A stretch of DNA of 64,000 nt from Solobacterium sp. GTDB lineage: Bacteria > Bacillota_I > Bacilli_A > Erysipelotrichales > Erysipelotrichaceae. Below, piece by piece: positions 47,692 through 55,831 of the stretch; the stretch's first letter is position 1; each line of letters begins with the position of its first letter. Under the pieces are notes generated by a model. The model saw only the letters and a program-made list of their open reading frames with translations. It was not told the origin of the DNA and did not search any database. The stretch spans positions 1 through 64,000 of the forward strand of contig JAFYHC010000048.1 of NCBI GenBank assembly GCA_017539385.1, read 5' to 3'. A program made the position numbers and the translations under genes.

Positions 47692-48938
47692 TTTTTTTCT
47701 CCTTTTACCATATACGGGTAGAATTCCCTTATGTACGCTGCCGGTCCGCTGACCATGCAGTGCATTCCTTCTTCCGTGTTTTCGATCAGATCCACATCCA
47801 GAACACTCTTCCATGCATGCACAAGACTGCCCTGGGCATACGGAATGATGCATTCCAGTGACTGTTCCTGCGGATACAGCAATTGCGGGATCTTTTCCGC
47901 CAGTTGCCGTATGCCTTCTTTTGTCCGGCAGGATACACAGATCCCCTGCGGACGGTCTTCTTCTCTGACACGGTCTATCTTATTGTATACCGTCAGAAGC
48001 GGAATATCACGTGCTCCGATCTCAGCCAGTGTATTCCGGGTGATTTCTTCTTTTGCTTCCCGCTGCGGGTCTGATGCATCGCTTACCATAATGAGCAGAT
48101 CGGCATCTTTGGCCGAAGACAATGTGGAATGAAACGCTTCGATCAGCGTATGCGGAAGATGCGATACAAAGCCGACCGTATCGTATAGGAAGAACGTCTT
48201 CCCGCCGATCACGATCGTACGCACACTGGTGTCAAGCGTCGCAAACAGCATATCCTTTTCACCCACGTTCTTCCCGCGGCCGTCCGTTTCTTCCAGCAGT
48301 GCATTCATCAAAGAGGATTTGCCGGCATTGGTATATCCTACCAGAGCAGCGCGCCTGTACAGTGTGCGCTGGCGTCTGTTTTCATCCTGACGGCGTTTCT
48401 TTTCGATCTGTTCCAGTTCTTCCTGCAGTTCTCGGATGCGTGCTTCATAGCGTCCTTTCAGAAGATCCTGACGCCTTTCACCGGCACCGCGGTTGGTGAC
48501 CGAACCGCCCCGCTGACGGCTGCGGTTTTCTTCCGTGATCAAAGCAGCGGAAGGAAGCCGTGCTTTCAGACGTGCGATCTCTGTCTGCAGACGCGCCTGC
48601 CTGGAGCGGGCACGCAGGGAAAAGATATCCAGGATCAGTTCTCTGCGGTCAATGACCTTGACGCCTGCCTCTTTGGCAATGCGTGCTGTCATGGCCGGGG
48701 AAAGATCATTCTGGAAGATGACCATCTCCGCCTGCATTTCCTGCACGTGTGCATGCAGTTCCGCAAGCTTGCCGCTGCGGAATGCCGTGGCAGGATCCAT
48801 GGAACGGGACGTCTGCGTCAGGACCGCACACACTTCCCTCTCACATGCGCGGCACAGTGCTTTTGTTTCTTCCAGCTGTGCTTCGATATCTTCTTTCCTT
48901 TCGGAAAGGATGACACACGCCAGTATTACTCTCTGCAT
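47688..48938 (-). CDS. hflX: Ribosome-associated GTPase HflX
   Basis: A 416-residue GTPase that splits stalled or hibernating ribosomes. N-terminal HflX domain with a glycine-rich region (R-S-R-Q-R-G-G), coiled-coil linker (about 155-190), then G1 G-Y-T-N-A-G-K-S-S, F-A-T-L-D, D-T-V-G-F and N-K-I-D. Overlaps the MATE gene by 13 bp and the M18 gene by 4. Confidence 0.96.
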   Translation of the reverse strand: MQRVILACVILSERKEDIEAQLEETKALCRACEREVCAVLTQTSRSMDPATAFRSGKLAELHAHVQEMQAEMVIFQNDLSPAMTARIAKEAGVKVIDRRELILDIFSLRARSRQARLQTEIARLKARLPSAALITEENRSRQRGGSVTNRGAGERRQDLLKGRYEARIRELQEELEQIEKKRRQDENRRQRTLYRRAALVGYTNAGKSSLMNALLEETDGRGKNVGEKDMLFATLDTSVRTIVIGGKTFFLYDTVGFVSHLPHTLIEAFHSTLSSAKDADLLIMVSDASDPQREAKEEITRNTLAEIGARDIPLLTVYNKIDRVREEDRPQGICVSCRTKEGIRQLAEKIPQLLYPQEQSLECIIPYAQGSLVHAWKSVLDVDLIENTEEGMHCMVSGPAAYIREFYPYMVKGEKK

Positions 48939-50305
48939 GCGTTCTCTCCTGTAAAATCACGGGTCAGACTGCGGATCCATGAGCCTTTGAAATAATGATG
49001 CAGGGCAAACGGAAGCTTGACGAATTCATCTGTGCATGTGAGTGCATATACGATGATCGGCGGCAGTTTCCATACAAATGCCGAAAGCAGTCCCAGCGGC
49101 ACAGCAAAGCCCCACATGCCAAACAGATCCAGACGCAGTCCATACCGCGAATCTCCCCCGCAGCGGAAAAACGACGAGATCAGCAATGTATTAATGACCT
49201 GACCGGACTGATAGAACACACTGATATAAAGCATGATCCGGAGGTATTGACGGGCAGTATCCGAGATGCGCACAAACGATGGGATCAGCGGACTCATCAG
49301 CAATAACAGCGCTCCCTGCACAATACATGCCAGAGAAGCAAGATAAAGGATGTCCGAAGCATCTCTGCGTGCTTCTTCCAAACGTCCCTGGCCGATCTCG
49401 CGTCCCAGCAGGATCGCCGAAGCACTCGATATGCCAAAGCCCACCACACTGATCAGATCACGCACAACAGCAGCCATCGCACTGGCAGCGGTAATATCCG
49501 AGCCCAGATGTCCCATGATCACCGAATTCATATTATAGGCCAGTGCCCAGAGCACATCATTTACAAGCGCCGGCAGAGAGTAGCGGATAAAGTCCCCTGC
49601 CAGTTCTTTCGGGATGGCAAAGATACGCCGCAAAGAGTGCGGAATATACTCCTGGTGCACAAAATCCAAAAGGCACAATACAGCTTCCACCCCGCGGCTG
49701 ATGCTTGTCGCAAGCGCAGCACCGATGATGCCCATGGCCGGAAAGCCCAGCAGCCCAAAGATCAGTATGGCATTCAGGCATACATTCAGAAGAAATGTTA
49801 CGGTGGAGATCGCTGTCGAAAGCTTTACACGCTCACAGCTTTTCATCACGGCAAGATAAGGCTGCGTGATGCCGGCAAACAGATACGACCATGCCGCAAA
49901 GCGCAGATACAAGGCGCCGGCTTCGATCAGCTCAGGCACATTGGTCCAGAAGCGGATCAGCCACTGCGGCGCAAAAAAGGCACCAGCAAATGCAGCAAGT
50001 GAACAGGACAGAGAGATCAGAAGACCGATCCCGAAGATCCGTCCGATCGTCTCCGAGTCCTTCTTGCCCCAGTATTGGGATGCCAGTATGACAATGGCAG
50101 ATGTCAGTCCGAAAAACAGAATATTCAGAAGAAACTGGACCTGTCCGGCAAGAGATGATGCGGACAGGGATGTCTGATCCACCCGTCCCAGCATGACTGT
50201 ATCGGCCAGGGATACGGAAGATGTGATCAGACTCTGTACAACGATCGGCAGTACAAGAGATGCCAGTTCTCTGGTAAAACCTTCACGGAATTTGCGTTTT
50301 CTCAT
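48926..50305 (-). CDS. MATE-family multidrug/metabolite efflux protein
   Basis: A 459-residue, roughly 12-helix transporter with the MATE hallmark P-I-V-V-Q-S-L in helix 1 and a Q-F-L-L-N-I-L-F-F-G helix. Exports drugs or metabolites using Na+ or H+; substrate unknown. ATG 50305 lies just downstream of a promoter; the ribosome site is weak. First gene of the hflX-M18 operon. Confidence 0.9.
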   Translation of the reverse strand: MRKRKFREGFTRELASLVLPIVVQSLITSSVSLADTVMLGRVDQTSLSASSLAGQVQFLLNILFFGLTSAIVILASQYWGKKDSETIGRIFGIGLLISLSCSLAAFAGAFFAPQWLIRFWTNVPELIEAGALYLRFAAWSYLFAGITQPYLAVMKSCERVKLSTAISTVTFLLNVCLNAILIFGLLGFPAMGIIGAALATSISRGVEAVLCLLDFVHQEYIPHSLRRIFAIPKELAGDFIRYSLPALVNDVLWALAYNMNSVIMGHLGSDITAASAMAAVVRDLISVVGFGISSASAILLGREIGQGRLEEARRDASDILYLASLACIVQGALLLLMSPLIPSFVRISDTARQYLRIMLYISVFYQSGQVINTLLISSFFRCGGDSRYGLRLDLFGMWGFAVPLGLLSAFVWKLPPIIVYALTCTDEFVKLPFALHHYFKGSWIRSLTRDFTGENACRE

Positions 50306-50336
50306 AAAATTGACTCTATCGGATTCTCTGGTTGAA
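50306..50336 (-). promoter_or_regulatory. MATE-hflX operon promoter
   Basis: TTGCAT, 17 bp, TAGAGT on the minus strand between the GNAT terminator and the MATE gene. Confidence 0.5.
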
Positions 50337-50342
50337 TGCAAG

Positions 50343-50369
50343 AAAAAAGAATTCCTCAGAAAGGAACTC
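50343..50369 (-). terminator. Terminator overlapping the GNAT gene stop
   Basis: GAGTTCCT / AGGAATTC 8-bp stem (one G-T) with the TGA stop beginning at the stem-loop junction, then six T on the minus strand. Confidence 0.75.
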
Positions 50370-50919
50370 TCTTTCGCTTCTCTGCATAGGGATCGATATT
50401 CCGCGGCAGTGCAGGCACTTCGCCTTCTTTCGGTGTCCGCAGTACTTTCACATAATAGGAAACACCGAGCCATGTGCCGTTTTTATAGCCTACGCCGGGG
50501 AACGTTGCAGCTTTGGCAAAGCCTGCCTTCTCATGCAGTTTTTCACTGGCAGTATTGCCGTCGGTGACCAGCGATACGATCGTATGATAGCCATCCAGTT
50601 CGGCGATCCGCAGGATTTCTTTCATTAATCGGGTGCCATAGCCCATATGCAGTTTATCCGGTGCCAGGTAAATGGCAAGATCTGCGGTATGGATATAGGC
50701 TTCACGGGGATTGAAGGCAGAAAGATAGGCATAGCCTACCGGTACACCCTCATCCAGCATAATGATCCATGGATAGGACTGACGTATTGTTTCAACCCGT
50801 CTGGAATACTCTCTGGAAGAAACGATGGATGTTTCAAAGGTTGCCGTGCTGTGGGTGATATACCAGTTATACCACCACCAGCATGCCATCTCATCTTCCC
50901 GTGTGATCATCCGGAACAT
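50356..50919 (-). CDS. GNAT acetyltransferase, phosphinothricin acetyltransferase-like
   Basis: A 187-residue acetyltransferase. N-Y-x-x-T-x-A-T-F-E near 20-31 is typical of the PAT/YncA group; acetyl-CoA site L-H-M-G-Y-G-T-R-L near 91; N-T-A-S-E-K-L-H-E-K-A-G-F near 131. Likely N-acetylates small amino compounds; not necessarily phosphinothricin. Start at 50919 overlaps the amidohydrolase by 29 bp; ATG 50910 is also possible. The stop lies in the terminator. Confidence 0.85.
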   Translation of the reverse strand: MFRMITREDEMACWWWYNWYITHSTATFETSIVSSREYSRRVETIRQSYPWIIMLDEGVPVGYAYLSAFNPREAYIHTADLAIYLAPDKLHMGYGTRLMKEILRIAELDGYHTIVSLVTDGNTASEKLHEKAGFAKAATFPGVGYKNGTWLGVSYYVKVLRTPKEGEVPALPRNIDPYAEKRKRVPF

Positions 50920-52483
50920 ACTGATATACCCTGTTTCCGTTCATGATCGTCATCAGGACTTTTGCTTCGCAGATGGAATGGACATCACATGACAGGATAT
51001 CCGTATCCAGTACGGCAAAGTCTGCGTAATAGCCCGGTGCAATGCGGCCAAGGCGGTCTTCCATAAACAGTGCTTCGGCTGCCTTTTCCGTATAGGATTC
51101 GATTGCCTGTTCCACGCTCAGTGCCTCCTCTTTGTTCATACTGCAGCCCGCAAAGCGCAGTGATTCCCGCGTAACAGCCAGCTGGATGCCCCGCAGCGGG
51201 TCATTCAGCTCGACCGGTGCATCGGATCCATTGCAGGCAATTGTGCCTTCAAACAGCGTCTTAAACGGATAGCAGGACTGTGCCAGTTTTTTGCCGGCGC
51301 GTGCTTCCAGGATCGAAGCATCGTAGTCGATAAACAGCGACTGGAAGTAGCACACCAGTTTCTTTTCGATGACGCGGCGGATCTGATCCGGACGCATGAT
51401 CTGACAATGCACGATGCCATGGTGCAGCGGATTGCCTTCCAGCACCACATCTTCATACGCTGCCAGTACGCGGTCCACTGCCTCATCCCCGATGCAGTGG
51501 GCGATCGCAGGCATGTTGAAGCGTGCTGCCAGCTTCACATACAGTTCCATCTCTTCATCGCTCATGGCCATATAGCCGCGCTTCGACGGGTCATCGGCAT
51601 ATGGTGCAGACATGGCTGCTGTACGGGCACCAAGCGATCCGTCGGTGATCAGCTTCAGCGGTCCGATCCGGAACAGATCATTGCCGACATCGGTCGTATA
51701 ACCGTCATCCAGGAATTCCGAGAATTCCTTCGGACTGCCGAATTCACACTGTTCATTGATGCGCACTGTCATCTCTTCGCGGTAGGACATCTGTTCAAAC
51801 ACATCCAGCGGCAGACGATAATCTTCACCGGCATTCGGGAAGTCATCGCTTCCGGCACAGGTAACGCCTTTTGAATTGCAGTATTTCATGCCCGCAAGCA
51901 ATGCCTTGCGCACTGATACAGGCGTATCCTTCGGCCATGCCTTATGGATAAGCGGAATCGCATTTTCTTCCAGAACCCCTGTCTCAAATTCGATCCGTCC
52001 GCCGTCCACCGCAGTATCCGCATCGATCCCGGCCAGCTCCATTGCTTTGGAATTCACGGTCATGGCATGTCCGCACGCCCGTGTCAAAGACACCGGTATA
52101 TTGGGGCATACCGCATCCAGCATGGCTTTATCGGGCCGTCTGTGATCCGGGAAGTTATCTTCGTTGTAACCGCGTCCGATGATCCATTCCCCTTCCTTTG
52201 TGACCGCTGCCTTCTGCCGCAGGAGATCGATCACTTCCTGCAGTGACTCACAGTCATCCAGCTGCAGATTGGTCAGAAACTGTCCCAGTCCCAGCAGGTG
52301 CATATGCGTATCAATAAATCCCGGCACTGTATATGTACCGGAAAGATCAATAATACTGTCCTCTTTGTCAAGATCCGCCAGGATCTCTGCATTTGTACCG
52401 GTCTTTGTAATAATCCCTTCTTCCACGACGATCGCTTCGGCGTCACTGTGAAAGAATTTTCCGTTGATATATGCTTCTGCCAT
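50891..52483 (-). CDS. YtcJ-type metal-dependent amidohydrolase
   Basis: A 530-residue amidohydrolase-superfamily enzyme. D-T-H-M-H-L (metal-binding pair) follows a beta-sandwich N-terminus. C-G-H-A-M and A-H-C-I-G-D-E-A-V-D carry further metal histidines, and G-S-D-A-P-V the late aspartate. The YtcJ group hydrolyses N-acyl or amide substrates; substrate unknown. GGAGG lies 7 nt before ATG 52483. Coupled with the GNAT gene, which could use the freed amine; speculative. Confidence 0.92.
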   Translation of the reverse strand: MAEAYINGKFFHSDAEAIVVEEGIITKTGTNAEILADLDKEDSIIDLSGTYTVPGFIDTHMHLLGLGQFLTNLQLDDCESLQEVIDLLRQKAAVTKEGEWIIGRGYNEDNFPDHRRPDKAMLDAVCPNIPVSLTRACGHAMTVNSKAMELAGIDADTAVDGGRIEFETGVLEENAIPLIHKAWPKDTPVSVRKALLAGMKYCNSKGVTCAGSDDFPNAGEDYRLPLDVFEQMSYREEMTVRINEQCEFGSPKEFSEFLDDGYTTDVGNDLFRIGPLKLITDGSLGARTAAMSAPYADDPSKRGYMAMSDEEMELYVKLAARFNMPAIAHCIGDEAVDRVLAAYEDVVLEGNPLHHGIVHCQIMRPDQIRRVIEKKLVCYFQSLFIDYDASILEARAGKKLAQSCYPFKTLFEGTIACNGSDAPVELNDPLRGIQLAVTRESLRFAGCSMNKEEALSVEQAIESYTEKAAEALFMEDRLGRIAPGYYADFAVLDTDILSCDVHSICEAKVLMTIMNGNRVYQYVPDDHTGR

Positions 52484-52511
52484 GACATTTCCTCCGTCAT
52501 ATTTCTGCACC

Positions 52512-52520
52512 AGTATAGCA
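52512..52520 (-). promoter_or_regulatory. Amidohydrolase promoter
   Basis: Extended -10 TGCTATACT on the minus strand immediately after the DUF4956 terminator; no clear -35. Confidence 0.5.
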
Positions 52521-52544
52521 AAAAGCATGTGCGAATGCACATGC
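52520..52544 (-). terminator. Polyphosphate operon terminator
   Basis: GCATGTGC / GCACATGC perfect 8-bp stem, ATTC loop, five T on the minus strand, 7 nt after the DUF4956 stop. Confidence 0.9.
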
Positions 52545-52551
52545 TGTGCGC

Positions 52552-53226
52552 TTACAGTTCCATGGAAAGGTTTGCGGAGTGCGAACTGATCACGGACAGG
52601 TTGCCGTTCCGCACTCTCACACCATCCAGGAATTCCTTTTCTCTGGCGGTATCTTTCAGTTCAATATCATACGTGATCTGATACAGCGTGCCGAGATTGA
52701 CCGTGCGTACGGACTGGATCTCTGCTTTCTTTGTATATTCCGCAAACAGATCATCGAAGACTGTCACATAGTCGAGATCTTCCGGAATCGTCACACGCAG
52801 CTGACGGTATCCCGAATCGGCATCAAAGAGCGATGTCTTCATGCATGCGCACCATACTGCCGCAAACAGTACCGCAGCCGCAAGTGCCAGCCAAACATAG
52901 CCCATGCCTGTGCATAAGCCCAGTGCCATGGCAATGAAGATGATCAGGATATCGCTTGCCTTGCCCGGCATGGAGCGGAAACGCACCAGGGAGAAGCTGC
53001 CTGCTACAGCAACGCCTGCCCCAAGATTGCCGTTGACCAGCAGGATCACCAGCATGACGATTGCCGGTAAGATCGCAACTGTTACGGTAAAGCCTTTGGA
53101 AGGATGTTCTGTCATGCGGTATGCCATTGCAAGCAGTATTCCGGATACGAGGCTGACCGCGATGCAGATCATAACTGCCGTAACAGAAAGTCCGGCAGAT
53201 GTATTTGTTAATATGGAAGTGAACAT
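52552..53226 (-). CDS. DUF4956 membrane protein, partner of the polyphosphate polymerase
   Basis: A 224-residue protein with about four membrane segments in the first 135 residues and a soluble C-terminal domain. G-S-F-S-L-V-R-F-R-S and the K-A-S-D-I block identify DUF4956. The domain is widely found beside VTC-domain proteins in bacteria; function unproven, plausibly a membrane partner for polyphosphate synthesis or translocation. Overlaps the VTC gene by 19 bp. Confidence 0.88.
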   Translation of the reverse strand: MFTSILTNTSAGLSVTAVMICIAVSLVSGILLAMAYRMTEHPSKGFTVTVAILPAIVMLVILLVNGNLGAGVAVAGSFSLVRFRSMPGKASDILIIFIAMALGLCTGMGYVWLALAAAVLFAAVWCACMKTSLFDADSGYRQLRVTIPEDLDYVTVFDDLFAEYTKKAEIQSVRTVNLGTLYQITYDIELKDTAREKEFLDGVRVRNGNLSVISSHSANLSMEL

Positions 53227-53987
53227 AATCTAGTCTCCTTTTGCCATTCAGGCTGTATTGCAGAATACCGGAGTTTTCCGGTAACGCTTAATGCTTCAAA
53301 GTTTTCTCTGTAGATCGTTGTATATTTCGAGAAGGATGTACGCTGCAGGTTCATTTCAGACAGGATGCGCACCAGCCACATCGGGTAGCGGTCCATTGCC
53401 TTGACCTCCAGCATCACCCATCCGTCATTCAGTTTCTTCTCCGTGCCATGATCATTGAGATCATCCAGGTCATCCAGACGGTAGCGGATATTGGTGTCGA
53501 AGGTAATGCGTACATCGCTTTCTTCAATTCCTGCATAGCATTCCCGGTCATAGCTGATCAGGACTTTTGCCTGCAGGTTATCCTTTTTCATCATGTAATC
53601 GATCTCTTTCGCCGTGTTGGATGTATCTTGATGCGGGATGCCGTATTCCATGTAGTCCACCCCGTTTCTGCAGGGCAGTGCAAACCGTTTCTTGTATACG
53701 ATATTGCCGTATTTCTTTTTGGTTTCCAGGAAGACTGGATCACTGTCTTTTACGATGTTGTATCCGCGCATGCGCAGCTTGCATTTGTATTCCGGGTGTT
53801 CCATGGCGGCCACCGCAAGATCACACTGTTCTGTATCGTAATAGATACTGTGGATGGAATAGCGGAAGTAGACATCCGGAACGACATGTTCACGGATCTT
53901 TGTCAGGAATTCTGCGGCCTGCCTGGGTGTCAGGCGGTATTTATCTTCGACTCTCTTGAAGGTGTCGATCGGTTTCATGTTTTCCAT
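53208..53987 (-). CDS. VTC-domain polyphosphate polymerase
   Basis: A 259-residue VTC-domain protein, the tunnel fold that makes polyphosphate from ATP in yeast Vtc4. Basic and acidic tunnel strands are visible: E-D-K-Y-R-L, S-I-Y-Y-D-T, K-L-R-M-R-G-Y, E-T-K-K-K-Y and K-K-R, S-Y-D-R-E, I-T-F-D-T, and V-M-L-E-V-K. It contains a single VTC domain and no SPX domain or membrane segment; the membrane partner is DUF4956. AAGGAGA precedes ATG 53987. Pho-box-like repeats lie upstream. Confidence 0.9.
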   Translation of the reverse strand: MENMKPIDTFKRVEDKYRLTPRQAAEFLTKIREHVVPDVYFRYSIHSIYYDTEQCDLAVAAMEHPEYKCKLRMRGYNIVKDSDPVFLETKKKYGNIVYKKRFALPCRNGVDYMEYGIPHQDTSNTAKEIDYMMKKDNLQAKVLISYDRECYAGIEESDVRITFDTNIRYRLDDLDDLNDHGTEKKLNDGWVMLEVKAMDRYPMWLVRILSEMNLQRTSFSKYTTIYRENFEALSVTGKLRYSAIQPEWQKETRLCSLPY

Positions 53988-54006
53988 CGCTGTTCTCCTT
54001 ACGGCT

Positions 54007-54037
54007 AATACTCTAATGGGTGAATCTGTAGAGTATT
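54007..54037. repeat. Nine-bp inverted repeat in the VTC operon leader
   Basis: AATACTCTA (54007-54015) and TAGAGTATT (54029-54037) are exact reverse complements with a 13-bp spacer. It overlaps the last Pho-like repeat and precedes the ribosome site; operator or leader hairpin. Confidence 0.6.
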
Positions 54038-54063
54038 TGATTGAAATTTGAACTTTATGTGAA
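54036..54063 (-). promoter_or_regulatory. Pho-box-like repeats upstream of the polyphosphate operon
   Basis: On the minus strand TTCACA, TTCAAA and ATCAAA occur at exactly 11-bp spacing (54058-54063, 54047-54052, 54036-54041). This resembles PhoP/PhoB direct-repeat boxes. A TACTCT -10 candidate lies downstream. Confidence 0.55.
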
Positions 54064-54064
54064 C

Positions 54065-54093
54065 AAAAAAAGCATGACCACGAGTGATCATGC
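54065..54093 (-). terminator. Terminator after the GNAT-pyrophosphatase fusion gene
   Basis: GCATGATCAC / GTGGTCATGC 10-bp stem (one G-T), 2-nt loop, seven T on the minus strand. Confidence 0.92.
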
Positions 54094-54104
54094 CGGTAAT
54101 AATG

Positions 54105-54887
54105 TTAGTGTCTCGGCTGATCGTTCAGCCATACAAAGCGGGTATCAAAATACTGTTCCTGAAAGGCAACTGCCTGTATCACATCTTCTTTTGTCCAGGA
54201 TGTCTCTCTGGTGACGACCCATTTGGTCTCGGTATCATCACGGCGGTAGATGATGGCGATCACGGTGCCGGTGTACTGATCAACGGGTTCTTGCGGACCA
54301 TAGATATAGGCATCCTGATATTCCCCATCCCCGCTCAACATTTCTTCCACATAGCCGTAATTCAGCGGATATTCCACATCCGGATACAGCGGATGGAAGG
54401 AACCGTACGGGCGGTCCACAGTGACGGTCACCGTTTTGCCAAGCATATGCTTCTGCAGCAGGTATTCCATCGGTATGACGGTCATTCCGCCTTCACTGAT
54501 CGCTTCGCCTTCTTCCTCAAACCCGGCCGCAAGATAGAGATCTCTGGCAGACGGAGCGGCGTGCACCGTAATGCGCACCGCATGTGCTTCTTCGGCTTTG
54601 CGGATCAGTTCGGCAAACAGGTCTGCCGCAATGCCCCTGCCCTGGTCTTCTTTCCGTACAAATAATAAGGAAAGATGCCAGTGCTCCGGATCATACGCCA
54701 GCATGCCCCGGATATCGCCGTCATAGGCTCCCAGCATGGAAAGATGACCGGTATGCTGATCGAGGAATTCCAGAAAGGACTGCGCCGCTTTACGGTCATA
54801 GCCAAGATTGCCGGAGGAAAAGAAGACCTCTTTTGCCAGATTCAGGGCATCCGGACGTTCTTTCTCCGTTAATGCGCGGACACGCAT
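54105..54887 (-). CDS. GNAT acetyltransferase fused to a family I pyrophosphatase-like domain
   Basis: A 260-residue two-domain protein. Residues 1-145 are a GNAT domain (F-V-R-K-E-D-Q-G-R-G-I-A at 76-87; L-Y-L-A-A-G-F at 117-123). Residues 149-255 match small inorganic pyrophosphatase-like proteins: Y-P-L-N-Y-G-Y-V at 173-180, and S-G-D-G-E-Y-Q-D-A-Y with acids at 187, 189 and 192 in the positions of the metal-binding Asp triad. Domain 2 may hydrolyse a phosphoanhydride; untested. Starts within the sseB stop (TGATG). Confidence 0.88.
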   Translation of the reverse strand: MRVRALTEKERPDALNLAKEVFFSSGNLGYDRKAAQSFLEFLDQHTGHLSMLGAYDGDIRGMLAYDPEHWHLSLLFVRKEDQGRGIAADLFAELIRKAEEAHAVRITVHAAPSARDLYLAAGFEEEGEAISEGGMTVIPMEYLLQKHMLGKTVTVTVDRPYGSFHPLYPDVEYPLNYGYVEEMLSGDGEYQDAYIYGPQEPVDQYTGTVIAIIYRRDDTETKWVVTRETSWTKEDVIQAVAFQEQYFDTRFVWLNDQPRH

Positions 54888-55732
54888 CAGAATTCGATCT
54901 CCCGGTCATACATGGCAAAGGCGCCCTGTACGATCTCCTCTTCTGCCTTGTCATCGTACCAGACAGCTTCCACGATGCCGTCTTTTGCATGCGGCATGGC
55001 AGTCTCAATGATCTCATCCAGATATTTCTGTTCTTTTGCATCGCTTTCCACGACCAGTATGATCGAGTGCATCGGCCGCTTTTCTTTCAGCCATACGCGT
55101 GCGATCTCTTTGTGATCCTGGCAGTACGCATAGACGGCATTGTCCATCCGTGTCGGATAGACAGCCGGTTCCCCATAGCTGACCGGGATGGACGGTGCCG
55201 TCGGTGTCGGCGGAACCATAGCAGGCTGCGGTGCCGGTACTGCAGTACCGGCAAGCACGGAGATGCTTTCTTTCGGGAATACAAGATGTCCCTTTTCGCC
55301 CGGATTCAGGATCATGCCGCCAAAACGGTCGCCTCCCTTGCGCAGGAAGTCATCCGCCCGTTTGAGCGTATAGATCTGCGGCTCTGCCCCATCTTCCGTC
55401 TTGAAGCTCTTTTCCATTTCTTCCAGATCCGTAAATGCCGGCAGGAATGACTTTCCGTCCGGTGTATTCAGCAGGAATACATTGACCCGGCGCACCGGCA
55501 CGGCTTTCATCGTTCCGGCCTGCAGGTTGACCGTTTCCACTTTTGCCGGCACCAGCAGCTTTGCATTACGCAGTGCTGCAGCCAGTTTCATCTGCACTTC
55601 CGGTGTATTGGATGCACCTGCTTCTTTTAATATTTCATTCAGTTCCGGATTCTCGACTGTCTTCGGATCAGTCAGCTGTACTTCCGCACTGCCGGAACTC
55701 TTCTTTTTCTTCTTTTTATCTTTCTTTGCCAT
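54887..55732 (-). CDS. SseB-family protein
   Basis: A 281-residue protein with a Lys-rich N-terminus (K-K-D-K-K-K-K-K-K). The SseB N-terminal domain (about 25-170; K-S-F-L-P-A-F-T-D) and the C-terminal SseB_C domain (about 205-281) are joined by a Pro-rich linker. Named for enhanced serine sensitivity in E. coli; molecular role unknown. Own promoter and a GGAGG site. Co-transcribed with the GNAT-pyrophosphatase fusion. Confidence 0.85.
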   Translation of the reverse strand: MAKKDKKKKKKSSGSAEVQLTDPKTVENPELNEILKEAGASNTPEVQMKLAAALRNAKLLVPAKVETVNLQAGTMKAVPVRRVNVFLLNTPDGKSFLPAFTDLEEMEKSFKTEDGAEPQIYTLKRADDFLRKGGDRFGGMILNPGEKGHLVFPKESISVLAGTAVPAPQPAMVPPTPTAPSIPVSYGEPAVYPTRMDNAVYAYCQDHKEIARVWLKEKRPMHSIILVVESDAKEQKYLDEIIETAMPHAKDGIVEAVWYDDKAEEEIVQGAFAMYDREIEF

Positions 55733-55761
55733 ATAAGCCTCCTGATGTTGCTGCAGACTAC

Positions 55762-55790
55762 AGTATAGCGGTTCAGACGAATTTTCTCAA
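55762..55790 (-). promoter_or_regulatory. sseB promoter
   Basis: TTGAGA (55785-55790), 17 bp, TATACT (55762-55767) on the minus strand. Confidence 0.7.
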
Positions 55791-55812
55791 TTGTCCCGCT
55801 GTCTGGTATAAT
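55784..55812 (+). promoter_or_regulatory. Rhomboid gene promoter
   Basis: TATAAT at 55807-55812 with a weak TTCTCA 17 bp upstream. The -10 box overlaps an in-frame ATG at 55811, ruling that ATG out as start. Confidence 0.6.
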
Positions 55813-55831
55813 GACTGCTGAGGTAAAATAT

